64,000 nt of DNA from SABI01 sp028532915. Its GTDB lineage: Bacteria > Spirochaetota > Spirochaetia > Sphaerochaetales > Sphaerochaetaceae. Position numbers and translations under genes: made by a program. Under the pieces are notes generated by a model that saw only the letters and a program-made list of their open reading frames with translations, ran no database searches and had not been told where the DNA came from. The stretch is taken from NCBI GenBank assembly GCA_963677225.1, contig OY781923.1:1054001-1118000 (forward strand), given 5' to 3'. The number at the start of each line of letters is the position of its first letter. Position 1 is the stretch's first letter. Positions 8,825 through 17,895 of this stretch are shown piece by piece.

Positions 8825-9227
8825 TCTTATCCGGACGATACGGCACAACTGGCCCGTTAAGGTTATCTCCTTTGTGCTCGCACTTGCCATCTATATGGTG
8901 ATCCATTACACCACAATGGCTACTTCGTCGTACCAGATACCTCTCAACGTGATCGAGCCGGAAGGGTATACCATAGTGAGTACCGTCGAACAGACGGTTC
9001 AGCTGAACGTCACCGGGGACAAGAAATACATCTATATGGTGAACCCGAAGGCTGTCACAGCAACCGCCGATTTTTCGCAGGTCAATGAAAGCGGAGTTGC
9101 CGTGAGGAATGTCATCCTCTCCTATGACGATTCACTTTTCGATATTGATGTAACCTTTTCCACCGACCCGGAGTCGATCAAGATCTTTTTCGAAGAAAGT
9201 GAGAGCACACAAGAGGCTGTGAAGTGA
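8811..9227 (+). CDS. Short YbbR-domain protein (CdaR-like)
   Basis: This 138-residue protein has a single N-terminal membrane helix (about residues 14-32) followed by roughly one YbbR domain exposed outside the membrane. Firmicute CdaR proteins usually carry several YbbR repeats, so this is a minimal version. It directly follows cdaA with a 14-bp overlap and probably modulates the cyclase through membrane contact, as known for CdaR; that function here is inferred. GAGGAG precedes ATG 8811 by 10 nt. The stop overlaps the GTG of acpS (GTGA). Confidence 0.85.
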   Translation: MKMNDLIRTIRHNWPVKVISFVLALAIYMVIHYTTMATSSYQIPLNVIEPEGYTIVSTVEQTVQLNVTGDKKYIYMVNPKAVTATADFSQVNESGVAVRNVILSYDDSLFDIDVTFSTDPESIKIFFEESESTQEAVK

Positions 9228-9607
9228 TTTTCGGTATTGGTGTTGATGCGGTAGAGTGTGAACGGATGAATGAGAAGCGGATGACTTTTCATATTATCAA
9301 CAGACTCTTTCACAAAAAAGAAGTAGAGCAGATGCCTGTTGAACAAGAAGCGAGAAAAGTGTATCTTGCTTCACGATTCGCGGCCAAGGAAGCTTTTGTG
9401 AAAGCGGTAGGTGAAGGTTTCAGGTTCTGCGCCCCCCGTCAGATCTGTGTTACCTCAGACTTGAAGGGTAAACCCGTTTTTCTCTTTGACGATGAGGTCA
9501 CCGACCGAATGCCTGAGAATATAACGGGCATTCACCTCTCGATAACTCATGAAGGTCCTCTGGCGGTCGCCTTCGTAGTTCTGGAGGTTTCTGATGGAGA
9601 ACACTGA
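9224..9607 (+). CDS. acpS: Holo-[acyl-carrier-protein] synthase
   Basis: This cytosolic enzyme transfers 4'-phosphopantetheine from CoA to acyl carrier protein. Its 127 residues have the AcpS signatures: GIGVDAVECERM near the N-terminus (metal-binding Asp) and FAAKEAFVKAVGEGF (catalytic/metal Glu). The conserved C-terminal HLSITHEGPLAVAFVV follows. It uses GTG 9224, which overlaps the stop of the YbbR gene. truA begins 14 bp before its end, so the operon is continuous. Confidence 0.96.
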   Translation: MIFGIGVDAVECERMNEKRMTFHIINRLFHKKEVEQMPVEQEARKVYLASRFAAKEAFVKAVGEGFRFCAPRQICVTSDLKGKPVFLFDDEVTDRMPENITGIHLSITHEGPLAVAFVVLEVSDGEH

Positions 9608-10403
9608 CCGAAAAAGGAAGACGATCTTTCCTGTTGAAGAGGGGAAGAGAAGGATAAAACTGACTATTGCTTATAACGGGGCATCCTTCCACGGCTGGCA
9701 GCGGCAGCTGTCTGCCCGCAGTGTCCAGCAGGAGATCGAAGAAGCACTCGGCAGGATAGTGAAGGAGCCTGTGACAATCCATGGTTCCGGAAGAACTGAT
9801 AAGGGAGTCCATGCATTCGGTCAGGTTGCCCATTTCGATACTTCGAATCATTCGGTTCCTGTCGAAGCTTTTGCATTGGCTATCAATCATCTGCTTTCTC
9901 ACGAAATCAGAATTCTTCAGAGCGAACAGGTTGACGAAACATTTCATGCCCGTTTTTCATCAAGGGAGAGAGAGTACAGGTACGTTATAAAGAGGAACAG
10001 GGACTTCACCCCCTTCGATGCCGACAGAGTCTGCAGGGTCCGTTCGATTCCTCCCGTCAATCTTCTCAATGAATATGCGAAGGCCCTGGTGGGAGTGCAT
10101 GATTTCACGGCTTTCTGTTCTGCCGATGACCAGAGTCTGTCAAAAGTAAGAGATGTCTATGAATCGAAATTCGTATACGACTACTTTTTGTCCAACAAGC
10201 CGAACCTTGTCTATATTGTGAGGGCGAACGCTTTCATGATGCATCAGGTCAGGTCGATGGTTGGAACGATGCTCCAGCTGGGAGAAACGCAGCAGCCTTC
10301 ATGGAGGATGAAAGAAATCCTCGAATCGAAAGACCGTCTAATGGCCTTGCGTACAGCTCCTCCCGACGGGCTGTATCTTTACAGGATAACATATGGAACA
10401 TGA
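9594..10403 (+). CDS. truA: tRNA pseudouridine(38-40) synthase
   Basis: TruA converts uridines 38-40 in the anticodon stem-loop of many tRNAs to pseudouridine. The catalytic Asp is in GSGRTDKGVHA, preceded by the family opening LTIAYNGASFHGWQRQ. The C-terminal MMHQVRSMVGTMLQLG is also conserved. At 269 residues it is slightly long, because of a charged ~20-residue N-terminal extension. GGAGG at 9582-9586 supports ATG 9594 inside the acpS 3' end. Its own end overlaps the uracil-DNA glycosylase start by 11 bp. Confidence 0.96.
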   Translation: MENTDRKRKTIFPVEEGKRRIKLTIAYNGASFHGWQRQLSARSVQQEIEEALGRIVKEPVTIHGSGRTDKGVHAFGQVAHFDTSNHSVPVEAFALAINHLLSHEIRILQSEQVDETFHARFSSREREYRYVIKRNRDFTPFDADRVCRVRSIPPVNLLNEYAKALVGVHDFTAFCSADDQSLSKVRDVYESKFVYDYFLSNKPNLVYIVRANAFMMHQVRSMVGTMLQLGETQQPSWRMKEILESKDRLMALRTAPPDGLYLYRITYGT

Positions 10404-11136
10404 TACGTTGAGTGATCTTCTGCAGGCCCACTGGCTGCTGTATGATCAGGTAGAACAGTTCATCTCGGGCGAAGAGAGCAAAGAGCAGATGCCCGATTTT
10501 TCCTCATTCGCTGAGAGTCTAGCCGAAAAACCGGCAGATGAATTCAGAGAGAGTGTGGACAAGGCAAATATCAGTCAGCTTGCTTCTCTCATCAGAGTGT
10601 GTGAATTATGTCCTCTGTCGCAGACTAGACTGAATGCTGTTCCCGGTATGGGTGTGATCAATGCGAAAGTGATGATCATAGGTGAAGGTCCGGGAGAATG
10701 GGAGGACAAGTCGGGAGTTCCGTTTGTCGGAAGAGCGGGAAAGTTTCTCGATGCATGGCTCCAGTCGATATCTCTCTCAAGAGATGAGAACGTGTTCATC
10801 ACCAATATCGTCAAATGCCGTCCGCCGGGAAACCGCAATCCGAAACCCGAAGAAGAGGCGGCATGCGAGATGTATCTCGATAAACAGATTTCACTGGTGA
10901 AACCCGAGGCGATTCTCTGTCTGGGTAAAGTGGCCGGCAATCATATCCTTCAGCGTCAAGGCACGCTCTCTTCGATGAGGGGCACTTTCCACCAGTACCG
11001 CTCGATTCCCCTTGTGGTTACCTATCATCCCGCCGCAGTGCTGAGAAACATGTCTTTGAGAAGAGATGTCTGGAATGATCTGAAAATGCTCGCGGCCTTC
11101 CTCAAACTTCCTCTTGTCACAAAAAGGGGCACATAG
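10393..11136 (+). CDS. Uracil-DNA glycosylase, family 4 (Fe-S type)
   Basis: This enzyme removes uracil from DNA. The family-4 [4Fe-4S] Cys pair CELC precedes the active-site region IIGEGPGEWEDKSGVPFVG, followed by a third Cys in NIVKCRPPGNR and a fourth in EAACEMY. The C-terminal motif VVTYHPAAVLRN supplies the usual catalytic-loop His. The protein has 247 residues, including an N-terminal ~70-residue acidic extension common in bacterial members. It is translationally coupled to truA (11-bp overlap) and priA starts at the base after its stop. Confidence 0.93.
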   Translation: MEHDTLSDLLQAHWLLYDQVEQFISGEESKEQMPDFSSFAESLAEKPADEFRESVDKANISQLASLIRVCELCPLSQTRLNAVPGMGVINAKVMIIGEGPGEWEDKSGVPFVGRAGKFLDAWLQSISLSRDENVFITNIVKCRPPGNRNPKPEEEAACEMYLDKQISLVKPEAILCLGKVAGNHILQRQGTLSSMRGTFHQYRSIPLVVTYHPAAVLRNMSLRRDVWNDLKMLAAFLKLPLVTKRGT

Positions 11137-13107
11137 ATGTATGTGAAAGTGGTGATAGCCAAGCCTCTGCATCAGCGGTTCGTATACTCTTTTGATCCTG
11201 CCGAGACACCTGTAGAGATCGGAATGCGTCTTCTTGTCCCCTTTGGCACGAAGGAGGTAAAGGCCTTCGCCGTAGAGCTGTGCGACACCATCGAAGAGAC
11301 CTCCTATACAGTCAGAAAGGTGAGCAAAATAGTTGATGACGTTGCCATTTTCACTTCCTTCCATATAGAACTGGCCGTCTGGATGAGCAGACTCTATCTG
11401 TGCAGTGAAGGGGAGGCTCTCAGTGCCATGATCCCTTCGAATAAAAGAGAGTCACTGGAAGATAGTCCTCCTGAAACGGTCTTCGATTCCCGTCCGGTCA
11501 GTTTCGATCAGCTCACAGATCAGCAGCTCTCTGCGATCGATTCGATCAGCAGCTCGCAAAAGAGTCTTCACTATCTGTTCGGAGTCACCGGGTCAGGAAA
11601 GACCGAGGTCTTCTTTCAGGTAGCCGAAAGAGTGATCAAAAACAATAAGAGCGTCATCTATCTTGTTCCCGAAATCACATTGACTTATCAGATTTCGAAC
11701 CGGCTGGAGAGCCGTTTCAAAGGCCGGGTAGCTATCCTTCATTCGAAAATGACCGGTTCACAGCGTCTGAAGATGTGGAGAAAGATACAGCGCAGAGAGG
11801 TCGATATCGTCATAGGCGCGAGATCGGCGATCTTCGCTCCGTTCGAGAATCTCGGACTGATCATCATCGATGAGGAACATGAAAGCAGCTACAAGGCTCA
11901 GAATACACCGCGCTACCATGCAAGGCAGGTCGCACAGAAGATCGCTTCGATGCACTCTGCCAAGATCATCATGGGAAGTGCTACCCCCTCTCTCGAAGCG
12001 TATCAGATGATGGAAAGCGGCCACATTGTCAGACATGTTCTTTCTGAGAGAGTCGCCGGGGGAACACTGCCCGCCATCGAAGTTGTCGATATGCTCAACG
12101 AAAAAGAGATGCTGTCAAAGAAACTGACCGCAGAGATAAAGAGTACTCTCGAAAAAAAACGGCAGGTCATTCTCTTTCTCAACAGGAGGGGGTTTTCATA
12201 TTTCTTCCACTGCAATTCGTGCGGATACGAGATGATGTGTCCTCACTGTTCAGTCTCTCTTACCTTTCACAAAAGCGAGAACCGGATGGTCTGTCATTAC
12301 TGCGGCTATACCACCAGACCGATTTCAGTATGCCCGGAATGCTCCTCTGTGGATGTCGGCTACGGCGGCTTCGGGACCCAGATGGTGGAAATGGAGATCA
12401 AAAACAAATTCCCGCTTGCTTCGATAGCCCGGCTCGATGCCGACAGCAACAGAAAAAGGGGTGAGGGAAAGAGGATCCTTGAAGATTTTCAGGCGGGAAA
12501 GACAGATATCCTTCTCGGTACACAGATGGTGGCCAAAGGTTTGAACTTCCCTAAAGTCGATCTCGTGGGGATCGTTCTTGCCGACGGGGCTCTCAACCTT
12601 CCGGACTTCCGCGCGGCCGAAAGGACATTTTCTCTCATCGTGCAGGTGGGCGGGCGCTCGGGAAGATACAATTCGGAGGGGAAGGTGATCGTTCAGACCT
12701 ACCATGCAGATAATCCCGCGATAGTCCTTGCCTCATTAGATGACAGAGAGCAGTTCTACGATCAGGAACTGGCGGTCAGGCAGCAGACCAACTTTCCTCC
12801 CTTCTCCCGCCTGATCAATATCGTTGTCCGGTCGAAAAGAAAAGAACTGTGCATACAGGAGATCTCAATCCTTGAGAACAAAGCACGTGAGGGAATCTCC
12901 TTTCTCCCTGATCATAGCGGAATCGAGATCATGGGTGTGAGTGAGTGTCCGATAGAGAAGATAAACAATAATTACAGGTACCATATATTGCTGCGTTCGA
13001 AGGACATTACCGCTTTGCTGCAGGTTGTCACTTTCATTCACCGTTCATACACTCCCAGACATTCGGTCTACATCGAGATCGATATAGATCCCCTCCATCT
13101 GCTGTGA
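11137..13107 (+). CDS. priA: Primosomal replication-restart helicase PriA
   Basis: PriA is a 3'-5' superfamily 2 helicase that rebuilds the primosome at stalled forks. In order are an N-terminal DNA-binding region, Walker A GVTGSGKTEVF near residue 155, the DEAH-like box IDEEHESSYK, and a zinc-binding insert with CNSCGYEMMCPHC, CHYCG and CPEC. Helicase motifs VAKGLNFPKVDLVGI and QVGGRSGR follow. Its 656 residues are shorter than E. coli PriA but normal for many phyla. ATG 11137 follows directly on the preceding stop. It is the last gene of the glpK-to-priA run; a new promoter follows for def. Confidence 0.96.
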   Translation: MYVKVVIAKPLHQRFVYSFDPAETPVEIGMRLLVPFGTKEVKAFAVELCDTIEETSYTVRKVSKIVDDVAIFTSFHIELAVWMSRLYLCSEGEALSAMIPSNKRESLEDSPPETVFDSRPVSFDQLTDQQLSAIDSISSSQKSLHYLFGVTGSGKTEVFFQVAERVIKNNKSVIYLVPEITLTYQISNRLESRFKGRVAILHSKMTGSQRLKMWRKIQRREVDIVIGARSAIFAPFENLGLIIIDEEHESSYKAQNTPRYHARQVAQKIASMHSAKIIMGSATPSLEAYQMMESGHIVRHVLSERVAGGTLPAIEVVDMLNEKEMLSKKLTAEIKSTLEKKRQVILFLNRRGFSYFFHCNSCGYEMMCPHCSVSLTFHKSENRMVCHYCGYTTRPISVCPECSSVDVGYGGFGTQMVEMEIKNKFPLASIARLDADSNRKRGEGKRILEDFQAGKTDILLGTQMVAKGLNFPKVDLVGIVLADGALNLPDFRAAERTFSLIVQVGGRSGRYNSEGKVIVQTYHADNPAIVLASLDDREQFYDQELAVRQQTNFPPFSRLINIVVRSKRKELCIQEISILENKAREGISFLPDHSGIEIMGVSECPIEKINNNYRYHILLRSKDITALLQVVTFIHRSYTPRHSVYIEIDIDPLHLL

Positions 13108-13109
13108 AG

Positions 13110-13147
13110 TTGACCCTGCCATCGTTTATGGCTATTATGTGACCATG
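13110..13147 (+). promoter_or_regulatory. def-fmt promoter predicting a leaderless mRNA
   Basis: TTGACC (13110-13115), a 17-nt spacer and TATTAT (13133-13138) form a near-consensus sigma70 promoter. Only six bases (GTGACC) separate the -10 box from ATG 13145, so the expected start site is the A of the start codon. No Shine-Dalgarno sequence is present. The priA stop lies just upstream. Confidence 0.65.
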
Positions 13148-13642
13148 TTAGATATCTATACGTTAGGAGAAGACGTTCTCCGTGAAAAGACCCAGAGAGT
13201 GACCGAATTTGATTCCGGCCTTGCCATTTTGATTGATGCGATGTTCGAAACGATGCAGGAAGCTGACGGCATAGGACTTGCTGCCCCCCAGATAGGAGTT
13301 TCCAAGCGGTTTTTCGTCGTGGACACTCGCCGCCCGAACGAGCAGATAGCTTTTATCAATCCCGAGATAATCGAGACCAGTCATGAGGTGGGAACCTATG
13401 AAGAAGGGTGTCTGAGTATCCCCGGTGTATACTACGATATCGTGCGTCCTTTGAGCGTCACCATTCAGGCTCAGGATATCCATGGAAAGGCCTTCACATT
13501 GAAAGCTACAGATCTCCTTGCCAGAGTGATCCAGCACGAATATGACCATCTCAACGGTACACTGTTCATCGATCGAATGGAGGATGATGCAAGAGAAAAA
13601 CTCGTAAAAGCCTATAACAGAAAACATAAGAAACGGCGTTAG
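13145..13642 (+). CDS. def: Peptide deformylase
   Basis: This enzyme removes the N-formyl group from nascent proteins, working opposite to the fmt product encoded next. All three PDF motifs are present: GIGLAAPQIG, EEGCLSIPG with the metal Cys, and IQHEYDHLNG with the two metal His and the catalytic Glu. It has 165 residues, a normal size. ATG 13145 (MLDIYTLGEDVLR) matches the family start; the GTG at 13139 lies between the -10 box and the predicted transcription start, so it would not be in the mRNA. fmt follows after 11 nt. Confidence 0.97.
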   Translation: MLDIYTLGEDVLREKTQRVTEFDSGLAILIDAMFETMQEADGIGLAAPQIGVSKRFFVVDTRRPNEQIAFINPEIIETSHEVGTYEEGCLSIPGVYYDIVRPLSVTIQAQDIHGKAFTLKATDLLARVIQHEYDHLNGTLFIDRMEDDAREKLVKAYNRKHKKRR

Positions 13643-13653
13643 GAGATTTGTTT

Positions 13654-14613
13654 ATGCCATCAGACACTTTGAGAATTCTTTATGCGGGTAATCCTGAGCT
13701 CTCGGTGGAAACATTCGAAGAACTTTGTTCGCATTTTGATGTGGCCGGTGTGCTGACACATCCCGACCAGGTCGTCAAACGAGGCAGACTGCAGCCGATG
13801 CCTGTCAAGGAAGCCGCCATCAGACGCAACGTGCCTGTCATAGAAGCAGAAAGACTCACCGGTGAGGTGAGAGATGCAGTACGACAGCTCCAACCGAATC
13901 TCCTCATCTCATTCGCGACAAGTCATTATTTCGGTGAGAGATTTCTCTCTCTGTTCTCTCTGGGAGCTTTCAACATTCATCCGTCGCTTCTTCCCCTTCA
14001 CCGCGGTCCATCACCGATGCAGTTCACTATTCTGAATCAGGACACAAAGGGAGGAATCTCGATACAGCATATCGTAAAAGAGATAGACAGCGGGGATATC
14101 CTGAACCAGATAGAATTTGAGATCGCGAAAGATGAGACGACCGAAAGTCTCTCAAATCGGGTATCCTCTCTTGCTGCGGCGATGGCGGTTGAGACCTTTT
14201 CCGATTTCGACTTGTACAAGAGCAAACAATGGGAACAAGACCACAGCAGGGCGACCTTTACCAGAATGTTCACGAAAGAGGACGGACTGATAAACTGGGA
14301 CCAGAGCCGAAATGCTCTCAGCGCTCATATCAGGGCGATGTACCCGTGGCCGAAAGCCTATACCTATTTTGACCAAACTCCTTTGATCATCACCGAGGAA
14401 GGAGGAGAATGTGATCAGGTGAACGACTCCTATCTGCCCGGAACTGTCGTATCCTTCGAAAAGAAAAAGGGCTTGAAGATTGCCTGCGCCGATTCATTCA
14501 TCTATGTGAAACGACTGCAGCTTTCAAAGAAGAAAGAGATGGATAGTGCCTCATTCGTTAACGGTAACCGGCAGATCCTCAACACCAGGTTGGGGGAGTA
14601 TGAGAATCTCTAG
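13654..14613 (+). CDS. fmt: Methionyl-tRNA formyltransferase
   Basis: This enzyme formylates initiator Met-tRNA with 10-formyl-tetrahydrofolate. The catalytic-site motif appears as FNIHPSLLPLHRGPSPMQFT, with the formyl-transfer Asn-His. The Asp expected further on lies in KEIDSGDIL. The N-terminal Rossmann part opens with LRILYAGNPELSVETFEEL. The length of 319 residues is normal. AGGAG at 13641-13645 gives 8-nt spacing to ATG 13654, so the TTG at 13648 is rejected. The last 14 bp overlap the patatin gene. Confidence 0.96.
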   Translation: MPSDTLRILYAGNPELSVETFEELCSHFDVAGVLTHPDQVVKRGRLQPMPVKEAAIRRNVPVIEAERLTGEVRDAVRQLQPNLLISFATSHYFGERFLSLFSLGAFNIHPSLLPLHRGPSPMQFTILNQDTKGGISIQHIVKEIDSGDILNQIEFEIAKDETTESLSNRVSSLAAAMAVETFSDFDLYKSKQWEQDHSRATFTRMFTKEDGLINWDQSRNALSAHIRAMYPWPKAYTYFDQTPLIITEEGGECDQVNDSYLPGTVVSFEKKKGLKIACADSFIYVKRLQLSKKKEMDSASFVNGNRQILNTRLGEYENL

Positions 14614-16897
14614 GAAAATAATACATACGGCAATCGCTGTGATTCTGCTGGCAATTCTGCCGGTGAACGATATCTACAGCGTTTCACTGGAGAATCACAA
14701 GTGGGGTGACAAACTCACTGTAGCTCTCGTCCTTTCCGGAGGGGGTGCAAGAGGCTTCGCCCATATCCCGATAATCGAGGCTCTTGAGAAATATGATATT
14801 CCGATCGATATGGTCATCGGAACGAGTATGGGAGCCTTGGTAGGCGGTCTGTACGCTGCCGGATATTCTCCGAAAAACATGACTGAACTGATAGAAGAGT
14901 ATGACATGATAGAACTCTTTTCGGTCTCAGCCTCTGCCGATGAACAGACGGAAGTCTCTTCCTTTGCCAATTATCGTGACAATATCTTCAACCTTTCGTT
15001 CGATGAGAAGGGCCTGGGGTCTGCTCCCGGAATCGTAGGAGATCAGAAGATTCTCGAAATGCTCAATGCATCACTGATAAAAACATCAGCCATCACGAAT
15101 TTCAACCATCTTCCCATCCCGTTCAGATGTGTGGGAACCGATCTTGTCAACGGTGAAAAGATCGTCTTTTCCAACGGCTCTCTGGTCGAGGCAATCAGGG
15201 CCAGCATCTCGATTCCCGGCTTCTTCGCTCCCGCTGTCATCGGTGATCGTATGGTGGTGGACGGAGGTCTTGTCGATAATCTTCCGATACACCTCGCCCG
15301 CGAGATGGGAGCTGACATAATCATTGCCGTTGATGTGAATGCCGTCGATTACGATGCGACAGCGGAAGACCTCACATCTTTGAGTTCGATCCTCGGCCAG
15401 CTGATCAATATCATGACGAAAAATACCGTGATCGACCAGATAGAAGATTCAGATCTTCTTTTTCTTCCTCTGGTCGAAGACTACGGCATACTCGATTTTT
15501 CATCATATAAAGAGATCATGGAGGTCGGCGCCGAAAGTGCGAGAGAAAAAGAAGATGAGATCGAAGTCCTGAGCAATCTTATATGCTCCATGCGGCAGTG
15601 CAACGAAATCAATCCCGAAAGGGACGGAATGTATTCCTATCTTCCCGACATCTATATAGATAAAGTGTATCACACCTCCGTATCCCCTTCTATCGACGGC
15701 ACATCATTCCCCATCGGTCAGTTCGAACGCTACACATCTCAATTCCTGGATAAGGAAATGATCGACCAGCTTCATTACCAGCTTGAGATACTGAGAGAGA
15801 AGGACAGATATGCGACCATTTCTTATGCGGTGAAAGATATCACCTACACAAGTACCGGCCAGCCTCACGGAAATCTTGAGATCATCAGCCGTGACTTCGA
15901 AAAAAGGAATCTCAAGATGGGCCTCGGAATCTTCGGTTCCACCAGTATCCACTACTCCTTAGATGACCAGTTTACTTTCTTCTTCGAACCGAACCTTGAA
16001 TTCTCTTTTTCCGTGAAGGAACTTTTCGTAGAACCTCTCTCTCTTTCGTTCCTCGCAGTCAGCGAGGATGCTGTCAAACTCCACGGAGAGCTCGAATATT
16101 CATTCAAACCCTTCTTTCAGCTGACAGCGGGAGGTGAATACCGAAGCGGAAATCTTCTGGCAGTGCGTGCAAATGATCCGGATCTGGAAAACAGTGATTC
16201 CGACTATGCGTTCATCACCTCGCTCTACGGGCAGTTCAGTTTGAAAAACGAGGCTAAATTCCATGTCGGTTGTATCTATGATTTTACATGGTATAAAGAA
16301 CCACTCGATGATTATCTGCTGGTGGAGACTCCGTCAGTCTTTCTAGAAGGTGTCTATAACACGCAGAATTTCACCCTCTTTCCCCACCGGGGGACACGGT
16401 TGGATTTCTACGGTGAACTCATGCTGGCCCAGCAGCTCGGCTATAAAGGGGAGCTGAGGATGAAACATTCTATCGAACTGACGAGAAAAGATTCCCTGGA
16501 GCTTGCTTTCAGAATCGGATCGACCCATTCCACCACTGCACGTGCATCCGATTATTTCTCTTACGGCTATACAGATGGAATCGTCACAACATTGTCGCCT
16601 CTTTTAGTACAGGATATTATAATCGCAAGTCTATCGTATTATCACTGGTTTACCTTAAATCCTGTTCCCCTCCTGCTGTACAGCGATATCAGCATGGGAA
16701 GCAGAGGCGACAGTGTCGATGTGATCTATGCAGATGATCCGTATGCTGTGGTAACACCGCCCGAGATAAACTTCTATACTCCCTTCGATGTCACCTTCTC
16801 CGTCGGATTCGGGATGACGTTGAGTACGATCGATCTTCTGGTTGGGTATGCTGTCGACCTCGATCTTCGTTCGACGATATTTGTGGAGGTTCGATGA
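14600..16897 (+). CDS. Patatin-like phospholipase with C-terminal outer-membrane barrel (type Vd autotransporter-like)
   Basis: The ~765-residue protein begins with a signal peptide (about residues 1-28). A patatin lipase domain follows, with the oxyanion hole SGGGARG near residue 46, nucleophile elbow GTSMG at 74-78 (Ser76) and the catalytic Asp in VVDGGLVDN. After about residue 370 comes a short linker/POTRA-like region and then alternating aromatic strands to the C-terminus, consistent with a BamA-type 16-strand barrel. This is the order of PlpD/FplA, self-exporting phospholipases classed as type Vd secretion. Start ATG 14600 (MRISRKIIHT) is preferred over one at 14546 because it gives the signal peptide and has GGGGGAG upstream. 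Membrane-lipid hydrolysis or a housekeeping envelope role are both possible. Confidence 0.9.
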   Translation: MRISRKIIHTAIAVILLAILPVNDIYSVSLENHKWGDKLTVALVLSGGGARGFAHIPIIEALEKYDIPIDMVIGTSMGALVGGLYAAGYSPKNMTELIEEYDMIELFSVSASADEQTEVSSFANYRDNIFNLSFDEKGLGSAPGIVGDQKILEMLNASLIKTSAITNFNHLPIPFRCVGTDLVNGEKIVFSNGSLVEAIRASISIPGFFAPAVIGDRMVVDGGLVDNLPIHLAREMGADIIIAVDVNAVDYDATAEDLTSLSSILGQLINIMTKNTVIDQIEDSDLLFLPLVEDYGILDFSSYKEIMEVGAESAREKEDEIEVLSNLICSMRQCNEINPERDGMYSYLPDIYIDKVYHTSVSPSIDGTSFPIGQFERYTSQFLDKEMIDQLHYQLEILREKDRYATISYAVKDITYTSTGQPHGNLEIISRDFEKRNLKMGLGIFGSTSIHYSLDDQFTFFFEPNLEFSFSVKELFVEPLSLSFLAVSEDAVKLHGELEYSFKPFFQLTAGGEYRSGNLLAVRANDPDLENSDSDYAFITSLYGQFSLKNEAKFHVGCIYDFTWYKEPLDDYLLVETPSVFLEGVYNTQNFTLFPHRGTRLDFYGELMLAQQLGYKGELRMKHSIELTRKDSLELAFRIGSTHSTTARASDYFSYGYTDGIVTTLSPLLVQDIIIASLSYYHWFTLNPVPLLLYSDISMGSRGDSVDVIYADDPYAVVTPPEINFYTPFDVTFSVGFGMTLSTIDLLVGYAVDLDLRSTIFVEVR

Positions 16898-17895
16898 TGT
16901 GGGAACGATGGAATGATTATACCCGGTATCTGATCAACCGCTACGGGAGGAAGGTCTACAGGATAGGACTTGATGGAGGCTTCAGCTGTCCTCACAGGAT
17001 AAACAAATACAGCGGAGGATGTATCTATTGTGACTCGCAGGGAGCCTCTTCGGTCTATCAGCGGGTGAAAGAGAGCGGGTATACCAGACAATCTCACTTC
17101 GAGAAGAATATCGATGAATCACTGCCCGCAGAGGATGAAACAGATTTCGAGCAGCGTCTGGTTGAAATTGATGAGGGAGTAAAGCGGGGGAAAGCCTATC
17201 TTGACAGACGTTTTCCGGATACCGGAAGAAGTATCTATTTTCAATCATATACCAATACATACGACTCTGTCGAACATCTCAGACTGCTGTATGACAGAGC
17301 CCTTGCGACAGGTGACTATACTGAACTGATCATCTCCACCCGTCCCGACTGTCTCAGTGACCCGGTCATCGAACTGCTTTCCTCCTACCGAGAAAAAGTG
17401 AGTTCCGTGTGGGTCGAGCTCGGGCTGCAGAGCGGTAATGAAGATTCTCTGAAGTTTCTGAACCGGGGACATACAGTCGCCTCGTATATCGATGCCGTTC
17501 ACAGACTGAGAGATAAAGATATCGAAGTCAGTACCCATATGATTCTCGGGATTCCAGGTGAAGGTGACCGGGAGATTCTTAACAGTGCAGATCTCATCAG
17601 AGAGGTTCACCCCGAGGCCGTGAAGATTCATAATCTCAATGTTGTTGCCTCTACGAAACTGTATGAGATGTACAAAAAAGGAGAGGTCGATGTTCCAAAT
17701 ATGGGTGAACATATCTATAACACGATCCTTTTTTTACGGCATATCCCTGAGGATATTGTGATCCAGCGTCTTATGAGCGAAACTCCGAGACACCGTCTGG
17801 CGGCACCGAGAGATTTTCCCGACAAAGGTTATTTTCTCACTTCTCTCGATAGAGTTATGAAGACACAGAATGCGATGCAGGGAGATCGGGTATGA
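16894..17895 (+). CDS. TIGR01212-family radical SAM protein (YhcC-like)
   Basis: This 333-residue cytosolic protein belongs to the YhcC radical SAM family, whose substrate is not firmly established. The cluster Cys are in FSCPHR and GGCIYCDSQG (C, then C-x2-C), followed by YFQSYTNTYD and a glycine-rich SAM region WVELGLQSGNEDSL. The motif HMILGIPGEG is also typical. Its ATG overlaps the stop of the patatin gene (ATGA; ATG 16897 is also possible with GGAGG better spaced). The vanZ gene overlaps its end by four bases. Confidence 0.9.
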   Translation: MMWERWNDYTRYLINRYGRKVYRIGLDGGFSCPHRINKYSGGCIYCDSQGASSVYQRVKESGYTRQSHFEKNIDESLPAEDETDFEQRLVEIDEGVKRGKAYLDRRFPDTGRSIYFQSYTNTYDSVEHLRLLYDRALATGDYTELIISTRPDCLSDPVIELLSSYREKVSSVWVELGLQSGNEDSLKFLNRGHTVASYIDAVHRLRDKDIEVSTHMILGIPGEGDREILNSADLIREVHPEAVKIHNLNVVASTKLYEMYKKGEVDVPNMGEHIYNTILFLRHIPEDIVIQRLMSETPRHRLAAPRDFPDKGYFLTSLDRVMKTQNAMQGDRV

